Source: Kosakonia oryziphila (GTDB lineage Bacteria > Pseudomonadota > Gammaproteobacteria > Enterobacterales > Enterobacteriaceae). From it: DNA of 64,000 nucleotides. The DNA is taken from contig NZ_FMBC01000001.1 in NCBI RefSeq assembly GCF_900094795.1, positions 212,901 to 276,900 of the forward strand, given 5' to 3'. Every line of letters begins with the position of its first letter. The first letter of the stretch is position 1. The translations under genes were made by a program, and so were the position numbers. Of the stretch, positions 38,975-50,797 are shown in pieces. The notes beneath the pieces were generated by a model. It worked only from the letters and a program-made list of their open reading frames with translations, was not told the origin of the DNA and did not search any database.

Positions 38975-41389
38975 ATGGCGATGAAAAAGTTGCTCATAGC
39001 GTCGCTGCTGTTTAGCAGCGCCACCGTATACGGTGCTGAAGGGTTCGTAGTGAAGGACATTCATTTCGAAGGCCTGCAGCGTGTCGCCGTTGGTGCGGCC
39101 CTCCTCAGTATGCCAGTTCGTCCTGGTGATACGGTGAATGATGAAGATATCAGTAACACCATTCGCGCGTTGTTTGCCACCGGCAACTTCGAGGATGTTC
39201 GCGTCCTACGTGATGGTGATACCCTGCTCGTCCAGGTAAAAGAACGCCCGACAATCGCCAGCATTACTTTTTCCGGCAACAAGTCGGTGAAAGATGACAT
39301 GCTGAAACAGAACCTTGAAGCTTCTGGCGTGCGTGTCGGTGAATCACTGGACCGCACCACTCTATCCGATATCGAAAAGGGACTGGAAGATTTCTACTAC
39401 AGCGTGGGTAAATACAGCGCCAGCGTTAAAGCTGTTGTGACCCCGCTGCCGCGCAACCGCGTTGACCTAAAACTGGTATTCCAGGAAGGCGTTTCCGCGC
39501 AAATCCAACAGATCAATATCGTCGGTAATCACGCTTTTACTACCGAACAGCTCATCTCCAGCTTCCAGCTGCGCGATGAGGTGCCATGGTGGAACGTGAT
39601 TGGCGATCGCAAATACCAGAAACAGAAACTGGCTGGCGACCTGGAAAGTTTACGCAGCTACTATCTGGATCGCGGTTATGCCCGCTTTAACATTGATTCG
39701 ACTCAGGTTAGCCTGACGCCGGATAAAAAAGGTATTTACATTACCATCAACGTGACCGAGGGCGAGCAGTACAAGCTCTCCAGCGTACAGGTAAGTGGTA
39801 ACCTTGCTGGCCACTCTGCAGAAATTGAGAGCCTGACGAAGATCGAGCCGGGCGAACTATACAACGGCACCAAAGTAACCAAAATGGAAGATAATATTAA
39901 AAAGCTTCTCGGTCGCTATGGTTACGCTTATCCGCGTGTACAGTCTCAACCTGAAATCAACGATACGGACAAAACGGTTAAGCTGCATATCAATGTGGAT
40001 GCTGGCAACCGTTTTTATGTTCGCAAGATCCGCTTTGAAGGCAATGACACCTCGAAAGATGCCGTTCTGCGTCGCGAAATGCGCCAGATGGAAGGGGCGT
40101 GGTTGGGTAGCGATCTGGTAGATCAAGGTAAAGAGCGTCTGAACCGTCTGGGCTATTTCGAGACGGTTGATACCGAAACGCAGCGTGTTCCGGGCAGCCC
40201 GGATCAAGTTGATGTTGTCTATAAGGTGAAAGAGCGTAATACCGGTAGCTTCAACTTCGGTGTTGGCTATGGTACTGAGAGCGGCGTAAGCTTCCAGGTT
40301 GGCGTCCAGCAGGATAACTGGTTAGGTACCGGCTACTCTGTGGGTATCAGCGGGACTAAAAACAACTACCAGACCTACTCTGAATTCTCCGTTACCAACC
40401 CGTACTTCACGGTTGACGGCGTTAGCCTCGGCGGTCGTATTTTCTATAACGACTTTAAAGCTGACAATGCAGACCTTTCTTCTTATACCAACAAGAGTTA
40501 CGGTCTGGATGGTACCCTCGGGTTCCCGATCAACGAGTACAACACCTTGCGTGCGGGCTTAGGTTATGTCCATAACAGCCTGTCGAAAATGGAACCTCAG
40601 ATAGCGATGTGGCGTTATCTGGATTCTGTAGGTCAGAACGCCAGCACCACTAATGATAACAATGGTTACTCGGCGGACGACTTCACCTTCAACTATGGTT
40701 GGACGTATAGCAACCTCGACCGTGGCTACTTCCCGACGAAGGGCTCGCGCGTCAACCTGAACGGCAAAGTTACGGTTCCTGGCTCCAATAACGAGTTCTA
40801 CAAAGTGACGGTAGATACCGCTTCCTACTTCCCGATTGACGATGATCACAAATGGGTAATTCTGGGTCGTACTCGTTGGGGCTATGGTGACGGTTTAGGT
40901 GGCAAGGAGATGCCATTCTATGAGAACTTCTACGCCGGTGGTTCCAGTACTGTTCGTGGCTTCCGGTCCAACAACATTGGTCCGAAAGCTGTTTATTACG
41001 GCGGTAGTGGGTTGAGCAACTGTAATACAACGGCTTTGGCATATTGTAAGTCCAGTGATGCCGTAGGTGGTAATGCTATGGGCGTGGCCAGCCTTGAGTT
41101 CATCACGCCGACGCCGTTTATCAGCGACAAATATGCTAACTCTGTACGTACCTCATTCTTCTGGGATGCAGGTAGCGTATGGGATACAAATTGGCAAAAT
41201 ACCACAGAAATGAAAGCGCTGGGTATTCCGGATTATAGCGATCCGAGTAATATCCGCATGTCTGCTGGGATTGCATTACAATGGATGTCCCCATTAGGGC
41301 CGTTGGTATTCTCCTACGCCCAGCCGTTTAAAAAGTACGATGGAGACAAAGCGGAACAGTTCCAGTTTAACATTGGTAAAACCTGGTAA
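38975..41389 (+). CDS. bamA: Outer membrane protein assembly factor BamA
   Basis: BamA inserts beta-barrel proteins into the outer membrane and is essential. The 804-residue protein (810 in E. coli) has a 20-residue signal ending VYG-AEG, five POTRA domains (repeats beginning with [36 protein letters not shown] and IRFEGNDTS), and a 16-strand barrel. The conserved VRGF motif of loop 6 is in [14 protein letters not shown]. The following extracellular stretch is [18 protein letters not shown], shorter than the K-12 loop, but keeps the disulfide-forming pair Cys-x7-Cys. The C-terminal FNIGKTW beta signal is intact. Confidence 0.98.
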   Translation: MAMKKLLIASLLFSSATVYGAEGFVVKDIHFEGLQRVAVGAALLSMPVRPGDTVNDEDISNTIRALFATGNFEDVRVLRDGDTLLVQVKERPTIASITFSGNKSVKDDMLKQNLEASGVRVGESLDRTTLSDIEKGLEDFYYSVGKYSASVKAVVTPLPRNRVDLKLVFQEGVSAQIQQINIVGNHAFTTEQLISSFQLRDEVPWWNVIGDRKYQKQKLAGDLESLRSYYLDRGYARFNIDSTQVSLTPDKKGIYITINVTEGEQYKLSSVQVSGNLAGHSAEIESLTKIEPGELYNGTKVTKMEDNIKKLLGRYGYAYPRVQSQPEINDTDKTVKLHINVDAGNRFYVRKIRFEGNDTSKDAVLRREMRQMEGAWLGSDLVDQGKERLNRLGYFETVDTETQRVPGSPDQVDVVYKVKERNTGSFNFGVGYGTESGVSFQVGVQQDNWLGTGYSVGISGTKNNYQTYSEFSVTNPYFTVDGVSLGGRIFYNDFKADNADLSSYTNKSYGLDGTLGFPINEYNTLRAGLGYVHNSLSKMEPQIAMWRYLDSVGQNASTTNDNNGYSADDFTFNYGWTYSNLDRGYFPTKGSRVNLNGKVTVPGSNNEFYKVTVDTASYFPIDDDHKWVILGRTRWGYGDGLGGKEMPFYENFYAGGSSTVRGFRSNNIGPKAVYYGGSGLSNCNTTALAYCKSSDAVGGNAMGVASLEFITPTPFISDKYANSVRTSFFWDAGSVWDTNWQNTTEMKALGIPDYSDPSNIRMSAGIALQWMSPLGPLVFSYAQPFKKYDGDKAEQFQFNIGKTW

Positions 41390-41393
41390 TTCC

Positions 41394-41460
41394 GCGTGGC
41401 AATGGAATGCATTCGCAGTGTAGTGATGGCTGTGGCTTTCAACTGGAAGCCAGGCCACGC
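41394..41460 (+). promoter_or_regulatory. Folded spacer between bamA and skp
   Basis: The 117-bp spacer holds GCGTGGC (41394-41400) pairing with GCCACGC (41454-41460), a perfect GAATGCATTC palindrome at 41405-41414 and a TGGCTT...AAGCCA hairpin. No T run follows, so it looks like a structured leader or processing site, not a simple terminator. Confidence 0.35.
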
Positions 41461-41506
41461 AAAGAGCTGTACCTCCGGGTACGAACGGGATGGTAAGGAG
41501 TTAATT

Positions 41507-42001
41507 GTGAAAAAGTTGTTATTAGCTGCAGGTTTCGGTTTAGCAATGGCAGCGTCAGCGCAAGCTGCTGACAAGGTTGCAATTGTTGACATGGGTAGCC
41601 TGTTGCAACAGGTTGCGCAGAGTTCCGGCGTTTCTCAGACAATGAAAAACGAATTCGGCGGTCGCGCGAGCGAACTGCAGAGCATGGAATCCGACCTGCA
41701 AGCCAAAGCCCAGCGTCTGCAACGTGATGGCTCTACCATGAAGGCGAGCGATCGCAGCAAGCTGGAAAAAGACATCACGTCAGGTCGTCAGGCGTTTGCT
41801 CAGAAAGCTCAGGCTTTCGAGCAGGATCAGGCTCGTCGTTCTAATGAAGAACGTGGCAAGCTGGTGACTCGCATCCAGACTGCAGTGAAAAAAGTCGCTG
41901 CCGATCAGGGTGTTGATCTGGTTCTTCCTTCCAACGCCGTTATTTACAACAGCAACGATGTAAAAGACATCACTGCTGATGTACTGAAACAGGTTAAATA
42001 A
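41507..42001 (+). CDS. skp: Periplasmic chaperone Skp
   Basis: Skp is a trimeric jellyfish-shaped chaperone that carries unfolded outer-membrane proteins to BamA. The start is GTG with AAGGAG at good distance; 164 residues (161 in E. coli), including a 20-residue signal ending SAQA-ADK. Long charged helices follow ([20 protein letters not shown]). The three extra residues are in the [19 protein letters not shown] region, in the arm helix. It is directly upstream of lpxD by 3 bp. Confidence 0.96.
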   Translation: MKKLLLAAGFGLAMAASAQAADKVAIVDMGSLLQQVAQSSGVSQTMKNEFGGRASELQSMESDLQAKAQRLQRDGSTMKASDRSKLEKDITSGRQAFAQKAQAFEQDQARRSNEERGKLVTRIQTAVKKVAADQGVDLVLPSNAVIYNSNDVKDITADVLKQVK

Positions 42002-42004
42002 GTA

Positions 42005-43033
42005 ATGCCTTCAATTCGACTGGCTGATTTAGCTCAGCAGTTGGATGCAGAGTTACACGGTGATGGCGATATCGTCATCACCGGCGTTGCGTCCATGCAA
42101 TCTGCCGAAGCAGGCCAAATCACTTTCATGGTCAATCCTAAGTACCGTGAACACCTGGCTGGATGTCAGGCGTCTGCTGTCGTCATGACGCAAGACGATC
42201 TTCCTTTTGCCAAAAGCGCAGTGCTGGTCGTAAAAAATCCGTACCTGACTTACGCGCGTATGGCCCAAATTCTTGATACCACGCCGCAGCCGGCGAGCAG
42301 CATCGCGCCTGGTGCGGTGATTGATGCGACGGCCACTCTGGGTAGCAATGTAGCAATCGGCGCGAATGCGGTGATCGAATCCGGCGTTATCCTGGGCGAT
42401 AACGTTATTATTGGCGCGGGTTGCTTTGTTGGGAAAAAAACAAAAATTGGTGCGGGTTCGCGTTTGTGGGCAAATGTGACCGTTTACCATGAGATTGAGA
42501 TCGGCGAAAATTGCCTGGTGCAATCGGGTTCGGTGATCGGTTCTGATGGCTTCGGTTACGCCAACGACCGCGGAAATTGGGTTAAAATCCCACAACTTGG
42601 CCGCGTTATCATTGGTAACAACGTTGAGATTGGCGCCTGTACTACAATTGATCGCGGCGCGCTTGACGATACCCGCATCGGTAACGGCGTGATCATTGAT
42701 AACCAGTGTCAGATTGCACATAACGTTGTGATTGGCGACAATACGGCGGTTGCCGGTGGCGTAATCATGGCGGGCAGTTTGAAAATTGGCCGCTATTGCA
42801 TGATCGGCGGCGCCAGCGTAATCAATGGGCATATGGAAATTTGCGACAAGGTTACCGTAACGGGGATGGGGATGGTCATGCGTCCTATCACTGAGCCAGG
42901 AGTCTACTCCTCAGGTATCCCACTACAGCCAAATAAAGTGTGGCGAAAAACCGCAGCCCTGGTGATGAATATTGATGATATGAGCAAGCGCCTGAAAGCC
43001 GTCGAGCGCAAGGTTAATCAACAAGACGAATAA
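42005..43033 (+). CDS. lpxD: UDP-3-O-(3-hydroxymyristoyl)glucosamine N-acyltransferase
   Basis: LpxD adds the N-linked hydroxymyristoyl chain in the third step of lipid A synthesis. The 342-residue sequence has an N-terminal uridine-binding domain, then a left-handed beta-helix of hexapeptide repeats from about residue 100 to 300. The catalytic histidine lies in [15 protein letters not shown] near residue 239. The acyl-pantetheine region [16 protein letters not shown] is present. fabZ follows by 170 bp, where no clear terminator is seen. Confidence 0.98.
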   Translation: MPSIRLADLAQQLDAELHGDGDIVITGVASMQSAEAGQITFMVNPKYREHLAGCQASAVVMTQDDLPFAKSAVLVVKNPYLTYARMAQILDTTPQPASSIAPGAVIDATATLGSNVAIGANAVIESGVILGDNVIIGAGCFVGKKTKIGAGSRLWANVTVYHEIEIGENCLVQSGSVIGSDGFGYANDRGNWVKIPQLGRVIIGNNVEIGACTTIDRGALDDTRIGNGVIIDNQCQIAHNVVIGDNTAVAGGVIMAGSLKIGRYCMIGGASVINGHMEICDKVTVTGMGMVMRPITEPGVYSSGIPLQPNKVWRKTAALVMNIDDMSKRLKAVERKVNQQDE

Positions 43034-43203
43034 TTCACCTGCATAACGCTTGTACACAAAGCCTCCCGGCGTCAGAGAAGCGACAAAACGCCTCTGCGGC
43101 GAGAAGCCTAAAGTGTATATACTTCCCGGCCTGTTGGCTTTCTGATGATTGCCGCGGGCCGTGTTATTATTGCCTTTTAGTATATTTAGACAGGAAGAGT
43201 ATT
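43034..43203 (+). other. Spacer between lpxD and fabZ
   Basis: The 170 bp hold only short imperfect dyads. The fabZ TTG is preceded by AGGAAGAGTATT, and GTTATTATTGCC upstream could be part of a promoter. I see no gene or clear terminator. Confidence 0.3.
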
Positions 43204-43659
43204 TTGACTACTGACACTCATACTCTGCACATTGAAGAGATTCTGGAACTTCTGCCGCACCGTTTCCCGTTCTTACTGGTAGACCGTGTGCTGGATTTTG
43301 AAGAAGGTCATTTTCTGCGCGCAGTAAAAAATGTTTCGGTAAACGAGCCGTTTTTCCAGGGTCATTTCCCTGGCAAACCGATTTTCCCGGGCGTGCTGAT
43401 TCTGGAAGCAATGGCGCAGGCTACCGGTATTCTGGCGTTTAAAAGCGTTGGTAAACTGGAACCGGGTGAGCTGTACTACTTCGCCGGTATCGACGAAGCG
43501 CGTTTTAAGCGTCCCGTTGTGCCAGGCGATCAAATGATCATGGAAGTCACTTTCGAGAAAACCCGTCGCGGCCTGACTCGCTTTAAAGGCGTTGCGCTAG
43601 TAGACGGTAAAGTTGTTTGTGAAGCTACTATGATGTGTGCACGTAGCCGGGAGGCCTGA
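43204..43659 (+). CDS. fabZ: (3R)-hydroxyacyl-ACP dehydratase FabZ
   Basis: FabZ dehydrates beta-hydroxyacyl-ACP in every fatty acid elongation cycle; its substrate hydroxymyristoyl-ACP is also used by LpxA and LpxD, so its place between them helps balance lipid A with phospholipid. The 151-residue hotdog-fold protein has [11 protein letters not shown] (catalytic His near 23), [19 protein letters not shown] (active helix with Glu) and [17 protein letters not shown]. The start is TTG, as in E. coli fabZ, with AGGAAGAG upstream. lpxA begins 3 bp after its stop. Confidence 0.98.
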   Translation: MTTDTHTLHIEEILELLPHRFPFLLVDRVLDFEEGHFLRAVKNVSVNEPFFQGHFPGKPIFPGVLILEAMAQATGILAFKSVGKLEPGELYYFAGIDEARFKRPVVPGDQMIMEVTFEKTRRGLTRFKGVALVDGKVVCEATMMCARSREA

Positions 43660-43662
43660 TAC

Positions 43663-44451
43663 GTGATTGATAAAACCGCCTTTATTCATCCAACTGCTAT
43701 TGTTGAAGACGGTGCCGTTATTGGTGCCAACGCTCACATTGGCCCGTTTTGTATTGTTGGCCCTCACGTTGAAATTGGTGAGGGTACGGTTCTGAAATCT
43801 CACGTTGTGGTGAATGGTCATACGACGATTGGCCGCGACAACGAGATCTATCAGTTCGCATCCATCGGCGAGGTTAACCAGGATCTGAAATATGCTGGCG
43901 AGCCGACTCATGTGGAAATTGGCGATCGCAACCGCATCCGCGAAAGCGTCACTATCCACCGTGGCACAGTACAGGGCGGAGGGTTGACGAAGGTGGGCAG
44001 CGATAACCTGCTGATGATCAATGCGCATATTGCGCATGACTGTACTGTTGGCGATCGCTGCATTCTTGCAAATAACGCAACGCTGGGGGGGCATGTCTCC
44101 GTCGACGACTTTGCTATCATCGGTGGCATGACCGCAGTGCATCAGTTCTGCATTATCGGCGCGCACGTGATGGTTGGCGGCTGCTCCGGCGTGGCGCAGG
44201 ATGTACCGCCTTATGTGATTGCTCAGGGTAACCATGCCACACCGTTTGGTGTGAACATTGAAGGCCTGAAACGTCGCGGTTTCAGCAAAGAAGCGTTAGT
44301 GGCTATCCGCAATGCGTACAAACTATTGTACCGCAGCGGTAAAACGCTGGAAGAGGCGAAACCGGAGATTGCTGAGCTTGCTGCGAAGTATCCGGAAGTT
44401 GATGCGTTTATGCAATTCTTCGAACGCTCAACGCGCGGCCTGATTCGGTAA
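43663..44451 (+). CDS. lpxA: UDP-N-acetylglucosamine acyltransferase
   Basis: LpxA is the first enzyme of lipid A synthesis, transferring (R)-3-hydroxymyristate to UDP-GlcNAc. The 262-residue protein is mostly hexapeptide repeats ([17 protein letters not shown] ...) forming the beta-helix; the catalytic base His125 is in [33 protein letters not shown] near residue 190 is the conserved C-terminal domain. The start is GTG. The stop overlaps the lpxB ATG by one base (TAATG), so translation is coupled. Confidence 0.98.
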   Translation: MIDKTAFIHPTAIVEDGAVIGANAHIGPFCIVGPHVEIGEGTVLKSHVVVNGHTTIGRDNEIYQFASIGEVNQDLKYAGEPTHVEIGDRNRIRESVTIHRGTVQGGGLTKVGSDNLLMINAHIAHDCTVGDRCILANNATLGGHVSVDDFAIIGGMTAVHQFCIIGAHVMVGGCSGVAQDVPPYVIAQGNHATPFGVNIEGLKRRGFSKEALVAIRNAYKLLYRSGKTLEEAKPEIAELAAKYPEVDAFMQFFERSTRGLIR

Positions 44452-45599
44452 TGATCGATAATCGTCCTCTTACGATAGCCCTCGTCGCCGGAGAAACCTC
44501 CGGCGATATTCTTGGTGCTGGTCTTATCCGTGCGCTGAGATCGCGAGTCCCCAACGCCCGTTTTGTCGGTGTTGCAGGGCCGCGTATGCAGGCTGAAGGG
44601 TGTGAAGCCTGGTATGAGATGGAAGAGCTTGCGGTGATGGGTATCGTTGAGGTACTGGGCCGTCTGCGCCGTCTGTTGCATATCCGCGCTGATTTAACAC
44701 ATCGCTTTAGTGAGCTGCGACCGGATGTCTTTGTCGGTATCGATGCGCCGGATTTCAACATTACCCTCGAAGGCAATCTGAAAAAGCAGGGTATCAAAAC
44801 CATCCATTATGTCAGTCCGTCCGTCTGGGCATGGCGACAAAAACGCGTTTTCAAAATTGGCAGAGCTACCGATCTGGTGCTTGCATTTCTGCCTTTCGAA
44901 AAAGCGTTTTATGACAAATTTAACGTGCCGTGCCGTTTTATCGGTCATACCATGGCGGATGCGATGCCGCTGGATCCGGATAAAGGCGCAGCGCGCAACC
45001 ATCTGGGAATTGCCCATGATGTTCACTGTCTGGCGTTACTGCCAGGTAGCCGTGGCGCTGAGGTGGAAATGCTGAGCGCCGATTTCCTGCGTACCGCGCA
45101 GTTGCTGCGTGAACGCTACCCCGATCTTGAAGTGGTTGTACCGTTGGTCAACGCCAAACGGCGCGAACAGTTTGAGCGGATTAAGACGGAAGTTGCTCCC
45201 GATCTGCCTGTGCATATGCTGGATGGTATGGCGCGTGAGGCGATGATCGCCGCAGATGCGGCCTTGCTGGCTTCCGGTACCGCTGCGCTGGAGTGCATGC
45301 TGGCGAAATGCCCAATGGTCGTGGGATATCGCATGAAGCCATTCACGTTCTGGCTGGCCAGGCGGCTGGTGAAAACGCCTTATGTTTCGCTGCCAAATTT
45401 GCTGGCTGGACGTGAACTGGTGAAAGAATTATTGCAGGATGAGTGCCAGCCGCATGCACTGGCCGGTGCACTAGCGCCGCTGTTGGCTAACGGTAAAACC
45501 AGCCACGAAATGCATGACATTTTCCGCGAACTGCACCAGCAGATTCGCTGTAATGCCGATGAACAGGCGGCTGACGCAGTACTGGAATTAGCACAATGA
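44451..45599 (+). CDS. lpxB: Lipid-A-disaccharide synthase
   Basis: LpxB, a GT19 glycosyltransferase on the inner-membrane surface, joins UDP-diacylglucosamine and lipid X to form the lipid A disaccharide. The 382-residue sequence has [15 protein letters not shown] near the N-terminus, [20 protein letters not shown] and [13 protein letters not shown]. The stop overlaps rnhB by ATGA (45596-45599). Length and start equal those of E. coli. Confidence 0.98.
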   Translation: MIDNRPLTIALVAGETSGDILGAGLIRALRSRVPNARFVGVAGPRMQAEGCEAWYEMEELAVMGIVEVLGRLRRLLHIRADLTHRFSELRPDVFVGIDAPDFNITLEGNLKKQGIKTIHYVSPSVWAWRQKRVFKIGRATDLVLAFLPFEKAFYDKFNVPCRFIGHTMADAMPLDPDKGAARNHLGIAHDVHCLALLPGSRGAEVEMLSADFLRTAQLLRERYPDLEVVVPLVNAKRREQFERIKTEVAPDLPVHMLDGMAREAMIAADAALLASGTAALECMLAKCPMVVGYRMKPFTFWLARRLVKTPYVSLPNLLAGRELVKELLQDECQPHALAGALAPLLANGKTSHEMHDIFRELHQQIRCNADEQAADAVLELAQ

Positions 45600-46192
45600 T
45601 GGAGTTTATTTATCCACACACGCATTTGGTTGCCGGTGTGGATGAGGTAGGGCGCGGGCCTTTAGTTGGCGCGGTAGTGACGGCGGCGGTGATCCTCGAT
45701 CCTGAGCGTCCAATCATTGGTCTGAACGATTCGAAAAAACTCTCCGAAAAACGCCGACTGGCGCTGAGTGAAGAGATCAAAGAGAAAGCGCTGTGCTGGA
45801 GTCTGGGGCGCGCTGAACCGCATGAAATTGACAAACTGAATATTCTGCATGCCACTATGCTGGCGATGCAGCGTGCAATTGCCGGGCTCTCTATCGTCCC
45901 GGAATTTGTACTGATTGATGGCAACCGTTGCCCAGCCTTGCCAATGCCCTCTCTGGCAGTAGTAAAAGGTGATAGCCGGGTGGCGGAAATCAGTGCGGCA
46001 TCGATTATCGCGAAAGTTACGCGAGATGCTGAAATGGCTGAGCTTGATCTTCTTTTTCCGCAATATGGTTTTGCGCAACATAAAGGCTACCCAACGGCTT
46101 TCCATCTGGCGAAGCTGGCGGAACATGGCGCAACTGCGCATCATCGGCGTAGCTTTGCGCCGGTTAAACGCGCGCTGGACCTTGTGTCCTGA
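45596..46192 (+). CDS. rnhB: Ribonuclease HII
   Basis: RNase HII nicks DNA 5' to single misincorporated ribonucleotides. The 198-residue protein has [17 protein letters not shown] (the Asp-Glu pair near residues 16-17), the LIDGNRCP aspartate near 108 and the [25 protein letters not shown] region. It begins in the lpxB stop codon. dnaE starts 38 bp downstream, so the lipid A and replication genes are linked. Confidence 0.97.
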   Translation: MMEFIYPHTHLVAGVDEVGRGPLVGAVVTAAVILDPERPIIGLNDSKKLSEKRRLALSEEIKEKALCWSLGRAEPHEIDKLNILHATMLAMQRAIAGLSIVPEFVLIDGNRCPALPMPSLAVVKGDSRVAEISAASIIAKVTRDAEMAELDLLFPQYGFAQHKGYPTAFHLAKLAEHGATAHHRRSFAPVKRALDLVS

Positions 46193-46230
46193 TTTTTGTG
46201 AACGTGAAATAACCAGGCTGGGATCTGAAA

Positions 46231-49200
46231 ATGGCTGAACCACGTTTCGTACACCTACGGGTGCATAGCGACTACTCCATGATTGACGGGTTGGCGAAAA
46301 CCGGGCCGCTGGTAAAAAAGGCGGCCGCGCTCGGCATGCCTGCGCTGGCGATCACCGATTTCACGAACCTCTGTGGTCTGGTGAAGTTCTACGGAACGGC
46401 GCACGGAGCCGGGATGAAACCGATCGTTGGCGCCGATCTGCATGTACAGAGCGATCTGTTAGGCGACGAACTGACGCAGCTCACCGTTCTTGCGGCTAAT
46501 AATATCGGTTACCAGAACCTGACATTGCTGATTTCGCGTGCCTACCAGCGTGGCTACGGCGCACTGGGCCCGTGGATCGATCGCGACTGGCTGCAGGAGT
46601 TCAGCGAAGGGTTGATCCTGCTCTCCGGCGGACGCATGGGCGACGTGGGTAAAAGCCTGTTGCGTGGCAACAGCGTGCTGGTTGAACAGTGTCTTGATTT
46701 CTACAAAGAGCATTTTCCCGATCGCTACTACCTTGAGTTGATCCGCACGGGTCGCGCTGATGAAGAGTCTTACCTGCATGAAGCCGTACAACTGGCGGAA
46801 GAGCACGGTTTGCCTGTTGTGGCGACCAACGATGTGCGCTTTATTGATGCAGGCGACTTTGACGCACATGAGATCCGTGTCGCCATCCACGACGGTTTCA
46901 CCCTGGACGATCCCAAACGTCCGCGCAACTACTCCGCGCAGCAATATATGCGCAGCGAAGAGGAGATGTGCGAACTCTTCTCCGATATCCCGGAAGCGCT
47001 GGAAAACACTGTCGAAATCGCCAAACGCTGCAATGTGACCGTGCGCCTTGGTGAATACTTCCTGCCGCAGTTCCCGACCGGTGATATGACCACTGAAGAC
47101 TTCCTCGTTGAGAAATCGAAAGTGGGCCTCGAAGAACGCCTTGCGTTCCTCTTCCCGGATGAGCAAGAGCGTGCAGAGAGACGTCCGCCATACGACGAGC
47201 GTCTTGATATCGAGCTGCAAGTTATCAACCAGATGGGGTTCCCCGGTTACTTTCTGATCGTGATGGAGTTTATTCAGTGGTCTAAAGATAACGGCGTGCC
47301 GGTAGGGCCGGGGCGTGGTTCGGGCGCTGGATCGCTGGTGGCTTATGCGCTGAAAATTACTGACCTCGATCCGCTGGCCTTTGACCTGCTCTTTGAACGT
47401 TTCCTTAACCCGGAACGTGTATCGATGCCCGACTTTGATGTTGACTTCTGTATGGAGAAGCGCGACCAGGTGATTGAGCACGTGGCGGACATGTACGGGC
47501 GCGATGCGGTATCGCAGATCATCACCTTCGGAACCATGGCGGCGAAAGCGGTTATCCGCGATGTGGGTCGCGTACTGGGTCACCCGTACGGTTTTGTCGA
47601 CCGCATTTCTAAACTGGTGCCGCCGGATCCAGGCATGACGCTGGCAAAAGCGTTTGAGGCCGAGCCGCAGTTGCCGGAAATCTACGAAGCAGACGAAGAA
47701 GTTAAAGCGCTGATCGATATGGCGCGTAAGCTGGAAGGTGTGACGCGAAATGCGGGTAAACACGCTGGCGGCGTGGTAATTGCACCCACCAAAATTACCG
47801 ACTTTGCCCCGCTGTACTGCGATGAAGCCGGTCAGCACCCGGTTACCCAGTTCGATAAAAACGATGTTGAATATGCCGGGCTGGTGAAGTTTGACTTCCT
47901 TGGTTTGCGCACGCTGACCATTATTAACTGGGCGCTGGAGATGATCAACGCCCGGCGCGAGAAGAACGGCGAGCCTCCACTGGATATCGCTGCTATTCCG
48001 CTGGATGACAAGAAAAGTTTCGACATGCTGCAACGCTCGGAGACCACTGCGGTGTTCCAGCTTGAATCCCGCGGCATGAAAGATTTGATTAAGCGCCTGC
48101 AACCCGACTGCTTCGAAGATATGATCGCGCTGGTGGCCCTGTTCCGTCCGGGGCCGTTGCAGTCAGGCATGGTAGATAACTTCATCGACCGTAAACACGG
48201 GCGCGAAGAGATCTCCTATCCCGATGTACAGTGGCAGCATGAAAGTCTGAAACCAGTACTGGAGCCGACCTACGGCATTATCCTCTACCAGGAACAGGTG
48301 ATGCAGATTGCCCAGGTACTTTCGGGTTATACCCTTGGCGGCGCGGACATGCTGCGTCGTGCGATGGGTAAGAAAAAGCCGGAAGAGATGGCCAAGCAGC
48401 GCGGCACCTTTGAAGAGGGCGCGAAGAAAAATGGTGTCGACGGCGAACTGGCGATGAAAATCTTTGACCTGGTAGAAAAATTCGCCGGGTACGGATTTAA
48501 TAAATCGCACTCTGCCGCCTATGCTTTGGTTTCATACCAGACGCTGTGGTTGAAAGCGCACTATCCGGCTGAGTTTATGGCGGCGGTGATGACTGCCGAT
48601 ATGGACAACACCGAAAAAGTCGTCGGTCTGGTGGATGAGTGCTGGCGCATGGGGCTGAAAATCCTGCCACCGGATATTAACTCCGGGTTGTACCATTTTC
48701 ACGTCAACGATGACGGTGAAATTGTTTACGGCATCGGGGCGATTAAAGGCGTCGGTGAAGGTCCGATTGAGGCGATCATCGAAGCGCGTAATAACGGCGG
48801 TTACTTCCGCGAACTGTTTGATCTGTGCGCGCGTACCGACATTAAAAAGCTTAATCGCCGGGTGCTGGAAAAACTGATTATGTCCGGGGCATTTGATCGC
48901 CTTGGGCCGCATCGTGCGGCGCTGATGAACTCGCTGGGCGATGCGCTTAAAGCCGCCGATCAACATTCGAAAGCAGAAGCGATTGGTCAGGCCGATATGT
49001 TCGGCGTGCTGGCCGAAGAGCCAGAGCAGATAGAGCAGTCTTACGCCAGTTGCCAGCCGTGGCCGGAGCAGGTGGTGCTGGATGGTGAGCGTGAAACGTT
49101 AGGTCTCTACCTTACGGGTCATCCGATTAATCAGTATTTGAAAGAAATTGAGCGCTATGTCGGAGGTTACCGGCTGAAAGACATGCATCCGACTGAACGT

Positions 49201-49713
49201 GGGAAAGTTACCACGGCGGCGGGGCTCGTCATTGCCGCGCGGGTTATGGTCACCAAGCGCGGCAATCGTATTGGCATCTGTACGTTAGATGACCGTTCCG
49301 GGCGTCTGGAAGTGATGTTATTTACTGATGCCCTGGATAAATACCAGCAGTTGCTGGAAAAAGACCGCATACTTATTGTCAGCGGACAGGTCAGCTTTGA
49401 TGACTTTAGCGGGGGACTTAAAATGACCGCCCGCGAAGTTATGGACATTGACGAAGCCCGGGAAAAATATGCCCGTGGGCTTGCTATCTCGCTGACAGAC
49501 AGGCAAATTGATGACCAGCTTTTAAACCGACTCCGTCAGTCTCTGGAACCCCACCGTTCGGGAACTATTCCAGTACATCTCTACTATCAGAGGGCGGATG
49601 CGCGCGCACGGTTACGCTTCGGCGCAACGTGGCGTGTCTCTCCGAGCGATCGTTTACTCAACGATCTGCGTGGCCTCATAGGTTCGGAGCAGGTGGAACT
49701 GGAGTTTGACTAA
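46231..49713 (+). CDS. dnaE: DNA polymerase III alpha subunit
   Basis: DnaE is the replicative polymerase of the C family. The 1160-residue length is that of E. coli. In order: the N-terminal PHP domain ([12 protein letters not shown] near residue 7), palm with [18 protein letters not shown] (two metal-binding aspartates near residues 401 and 403), fingers with [14 protein letters not shown], the beta-clamp-binding motif GQADMFGVL near residue 920, the OB-fold and the C-terminal tau-binding region. No disruption was seen. accA follows after 12 bp. Confidence 0.99.
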   Translation: MAEPRFVHLRVHSDYSMIDGLAKTGPLVKKAAALGMPALAITDFTNLCGLVKFYGTAHGAGMKPIVGADLHVQSDLLGDELTQLTVLAANNIGYQNLTLLISRAYQRGYGALGPWIDRDWLQEFSEGLILLSGGRMGDVGKSLLRGNSVLVEQCLDFYKEHFPDRYYLELIRTGRADEESYLHEAVQLAEEHGLPVVATNDVRFIDAGDFDAHEIRVAIHDGFTLDDPKRPRNYSAQQYMRSEEEMCELFSDIPEALENTVEIAKRCNVTVRLGEYFLPQFPTGDMTTEDFLVEKSKVGLEERLAFLFPDEQERAERRPPYDERLDIELQVINQMGFPGYFLIVMEFIQWSKDNGVPVGPGRGSGAGSLVAYALKITDLDPLAFDLLFERFLNPERVSMPDFDVDFCMEKRDQVIEHVADMYGRDAVSQIITFGTMAAKAVIRDVGRVLGHPYGFVDRISKLVPPDPGMTLAKAFEAEPQLPEIYEADEEVKALIDMARKLEGVTRNAGKHAGGVVIAPTKITDFAPLYCDEAGQHPVTQFDKNDVEYAGLVKFDFLGLRTLTIINWALEMINARREKNGEPPLDIAAIPLDDKKSFDMLQRSETTAVFQLESRGMKDLIKRLQPDCFEDMIALVALFRPGPLQSGMVDNFIDRKHGREEISYPDVQWQHESLKPVLEPTYGIILYQEQVMQIAQVLSGYTLGGADMLRRAMGKKKPEEMAKQRGTFEEGAKKNGVDGELAMKIFDLVEKFAGYGFNKSHSAAYALVSYQTLWLKAHYPAEFMAAVMTADMDNTEKVVGLVDECWRMGLKILPPDINSGLYHFHVNDDGEIVYGIGAIKGVGEGPIEAIIEARNNGGYFRELFDLCARTDIKKLNRRVLEKLIMSGAFDRLGPHRAALMNSLGDALKAADQHSKAEAIGQADMFGVLAEEPEQIEQSYASCQPWPEQVVLDGERETLGLYLTGHPINQYLKEIERYVGGYRLKDMHPTERGKVTTAAGLVIAARVMVTKRGNRIGICTLDDRSGRLEVMLFTDALDKYQQLLEKDRILIVSGQVSFDDFSGGLKMTAREVMDIDEAREKYARGLAISLTDRQIDDQLLNRLRQSLEPHRSGTIPVHLYYQRADARARLRFGATWRVSPSDRLLNDLRGLIGSEQVELEFD

Positions 49714-49725
49714 TACAGGAATACT

Positions 49726-50685
49726 ATGAGTCTGAATTTCCTTGATTTCGAACAGCCGATTGCTGAGCTGGAAGCGAAAATCGATTCCCTGACTGCCGTT
49801 GGCCGTCAGGATGAAAAACTGGATATAAATATCGACGAAGAAGTGCATCGTCTGCGCGAAAAAAGCGTAGAGTTGACGCGCAAAATTTTCGCTGATCTTG
49901 GCGCATGGCAGGTAGCCCAACTGGCGCGACATCCGCTGCGTCCTTACACCCTGGATTATGTCCGCCTGGCGTTCGATGAATTCGACGAACTGGCTGGTGA
50001 TCGTGCTTATGCCGACGATAAAGCCATTGTTGGCGGTATCGCGCGTCTCGACGGTCGTCCGGTAATGATCATCGGCCACCAGAAAGGCCGTGAAACCAAA
50101 GAGAAAATTCGCCGTAACTTTGGTATGCCGGCGCCGGAAGGTTATCGCAAAGCGCTGCGTCTGATGGAAATGGCAGAACGTTTCAACATGCCGATTATCA
50201 CCTTTATCGACACCCCCGGTGCCTACCCGGGCGTGGGTGCCGAAGAGCGTGGTCAGTCGGAAGCGATCGCCCGCAACCTGCGTGAAATGTCTCGCCTGAG
50301 CGTACCGGTTATCTGTACCGTGATCGGCGAAGGCGGCTCAGGCGGCGCGCTGGCGATTGGCGTGGGCGATAAAGTGAATATGCTGCAATACAGCACCTAT
50401 TCTGTTATCTCGCCGGAAGGGTGTGCTTCTATTCTGTGGAAAAGCGCCGACAAAGCGCCGCTGGCCGCAGAAGCGATGGGCATCATCGCGCCGCGCCTAA
50501 AAGAACTGAAGCTGATCGACTCGATCGTTCCGGAACCGCTGGGTGGTGCGCATCGCAACCCGCAAGCGATGGCGGCTTCGCTGAAAGCGCAACTGCTGGC
50601 CGATCTCGCCGATCTGGATGTACTGAGCAAAGACGACCTGCGTAATCGCCGTTACCAACGTCTGATGAGCTACGGCTACGCCTGA
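49726..50685 (+). CDS. accA: Acetyl-CoA carboxylase carboxyltransferase alpha subunit
   Basis: AccA pairs with AccD to move the carboxyl group from biotin to acetyl-CoA, making malonyl-CoA. The 319 residues include an N-terminal coiled region, then the crotonase-like core [32 protein letters not shown] and the [15 protein letters not shown] oxyanion segment. Start ATG with AGGAATACT. It is the last gene of the dnaE transcript, ending at a terminator. Confidence 0.98.
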   Translation: MSLNFLDFEQPIAELEAKIDSLTAVGRQDEKLDINIDEEVHRLREKSVELTRKIFADLGAWQVAQLARHPLRPYTLDYVRLAFDEFDELAGDRAYADDKAIVGGIARLDGRPVMIIGHQKGRETKEKIRRNFGMPAPEGYRKALRLMEMAERFNMPIITFIDTPGAYPGVGAEERGQSEAIARNLREMSRLSVPVICTVIGEGGSGGALAIGVGDKVNMLQYSTYSVISPEGCASILWKSADKAPLAAEAMGIIAPRLKELKLIDSIVPEPLGGAHRNPQAMAASLKAQLLADLADLDVLSKDDLRNRRYQRLMSYGYA

Positions 50686-50714
50686 GTTTCATTGCATTTT
50701 TCATCACATTTATG

Positions 50715-50743
50715 AAAAGCCGCATTGTTGTGCGGCTTTTTTT
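50715..50743 (+). terminator. Rho-independent terminator of accA
   Basis: AAAAGCCGCA and TGCGGCTTTT pair around a short loop (50725-50730) and are followed by a T run. It closes the long uppS-accA block. Confidence 0.9.
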
Positions 50744-50797
50744 ATACCTGCGGTTTACCTCAGCTATGCTTAGCTTAGATTTTTAACGGAGGTAGCT

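Noticed and set aside
42053..44235. Long leftward frames opposite lpxD and lpxA
   Set aside because: They arise from the hexapeptide-repeat codon pattern of the real genes on the other strand.
46459..48102. A 547-codon leftward open frame opposite dnaE
   Set aside because: It lies wholly within dnaE in antisense. The real frame has all polymerase motifs, and the antisense peptide has an unlikely composition and matches no family I know.
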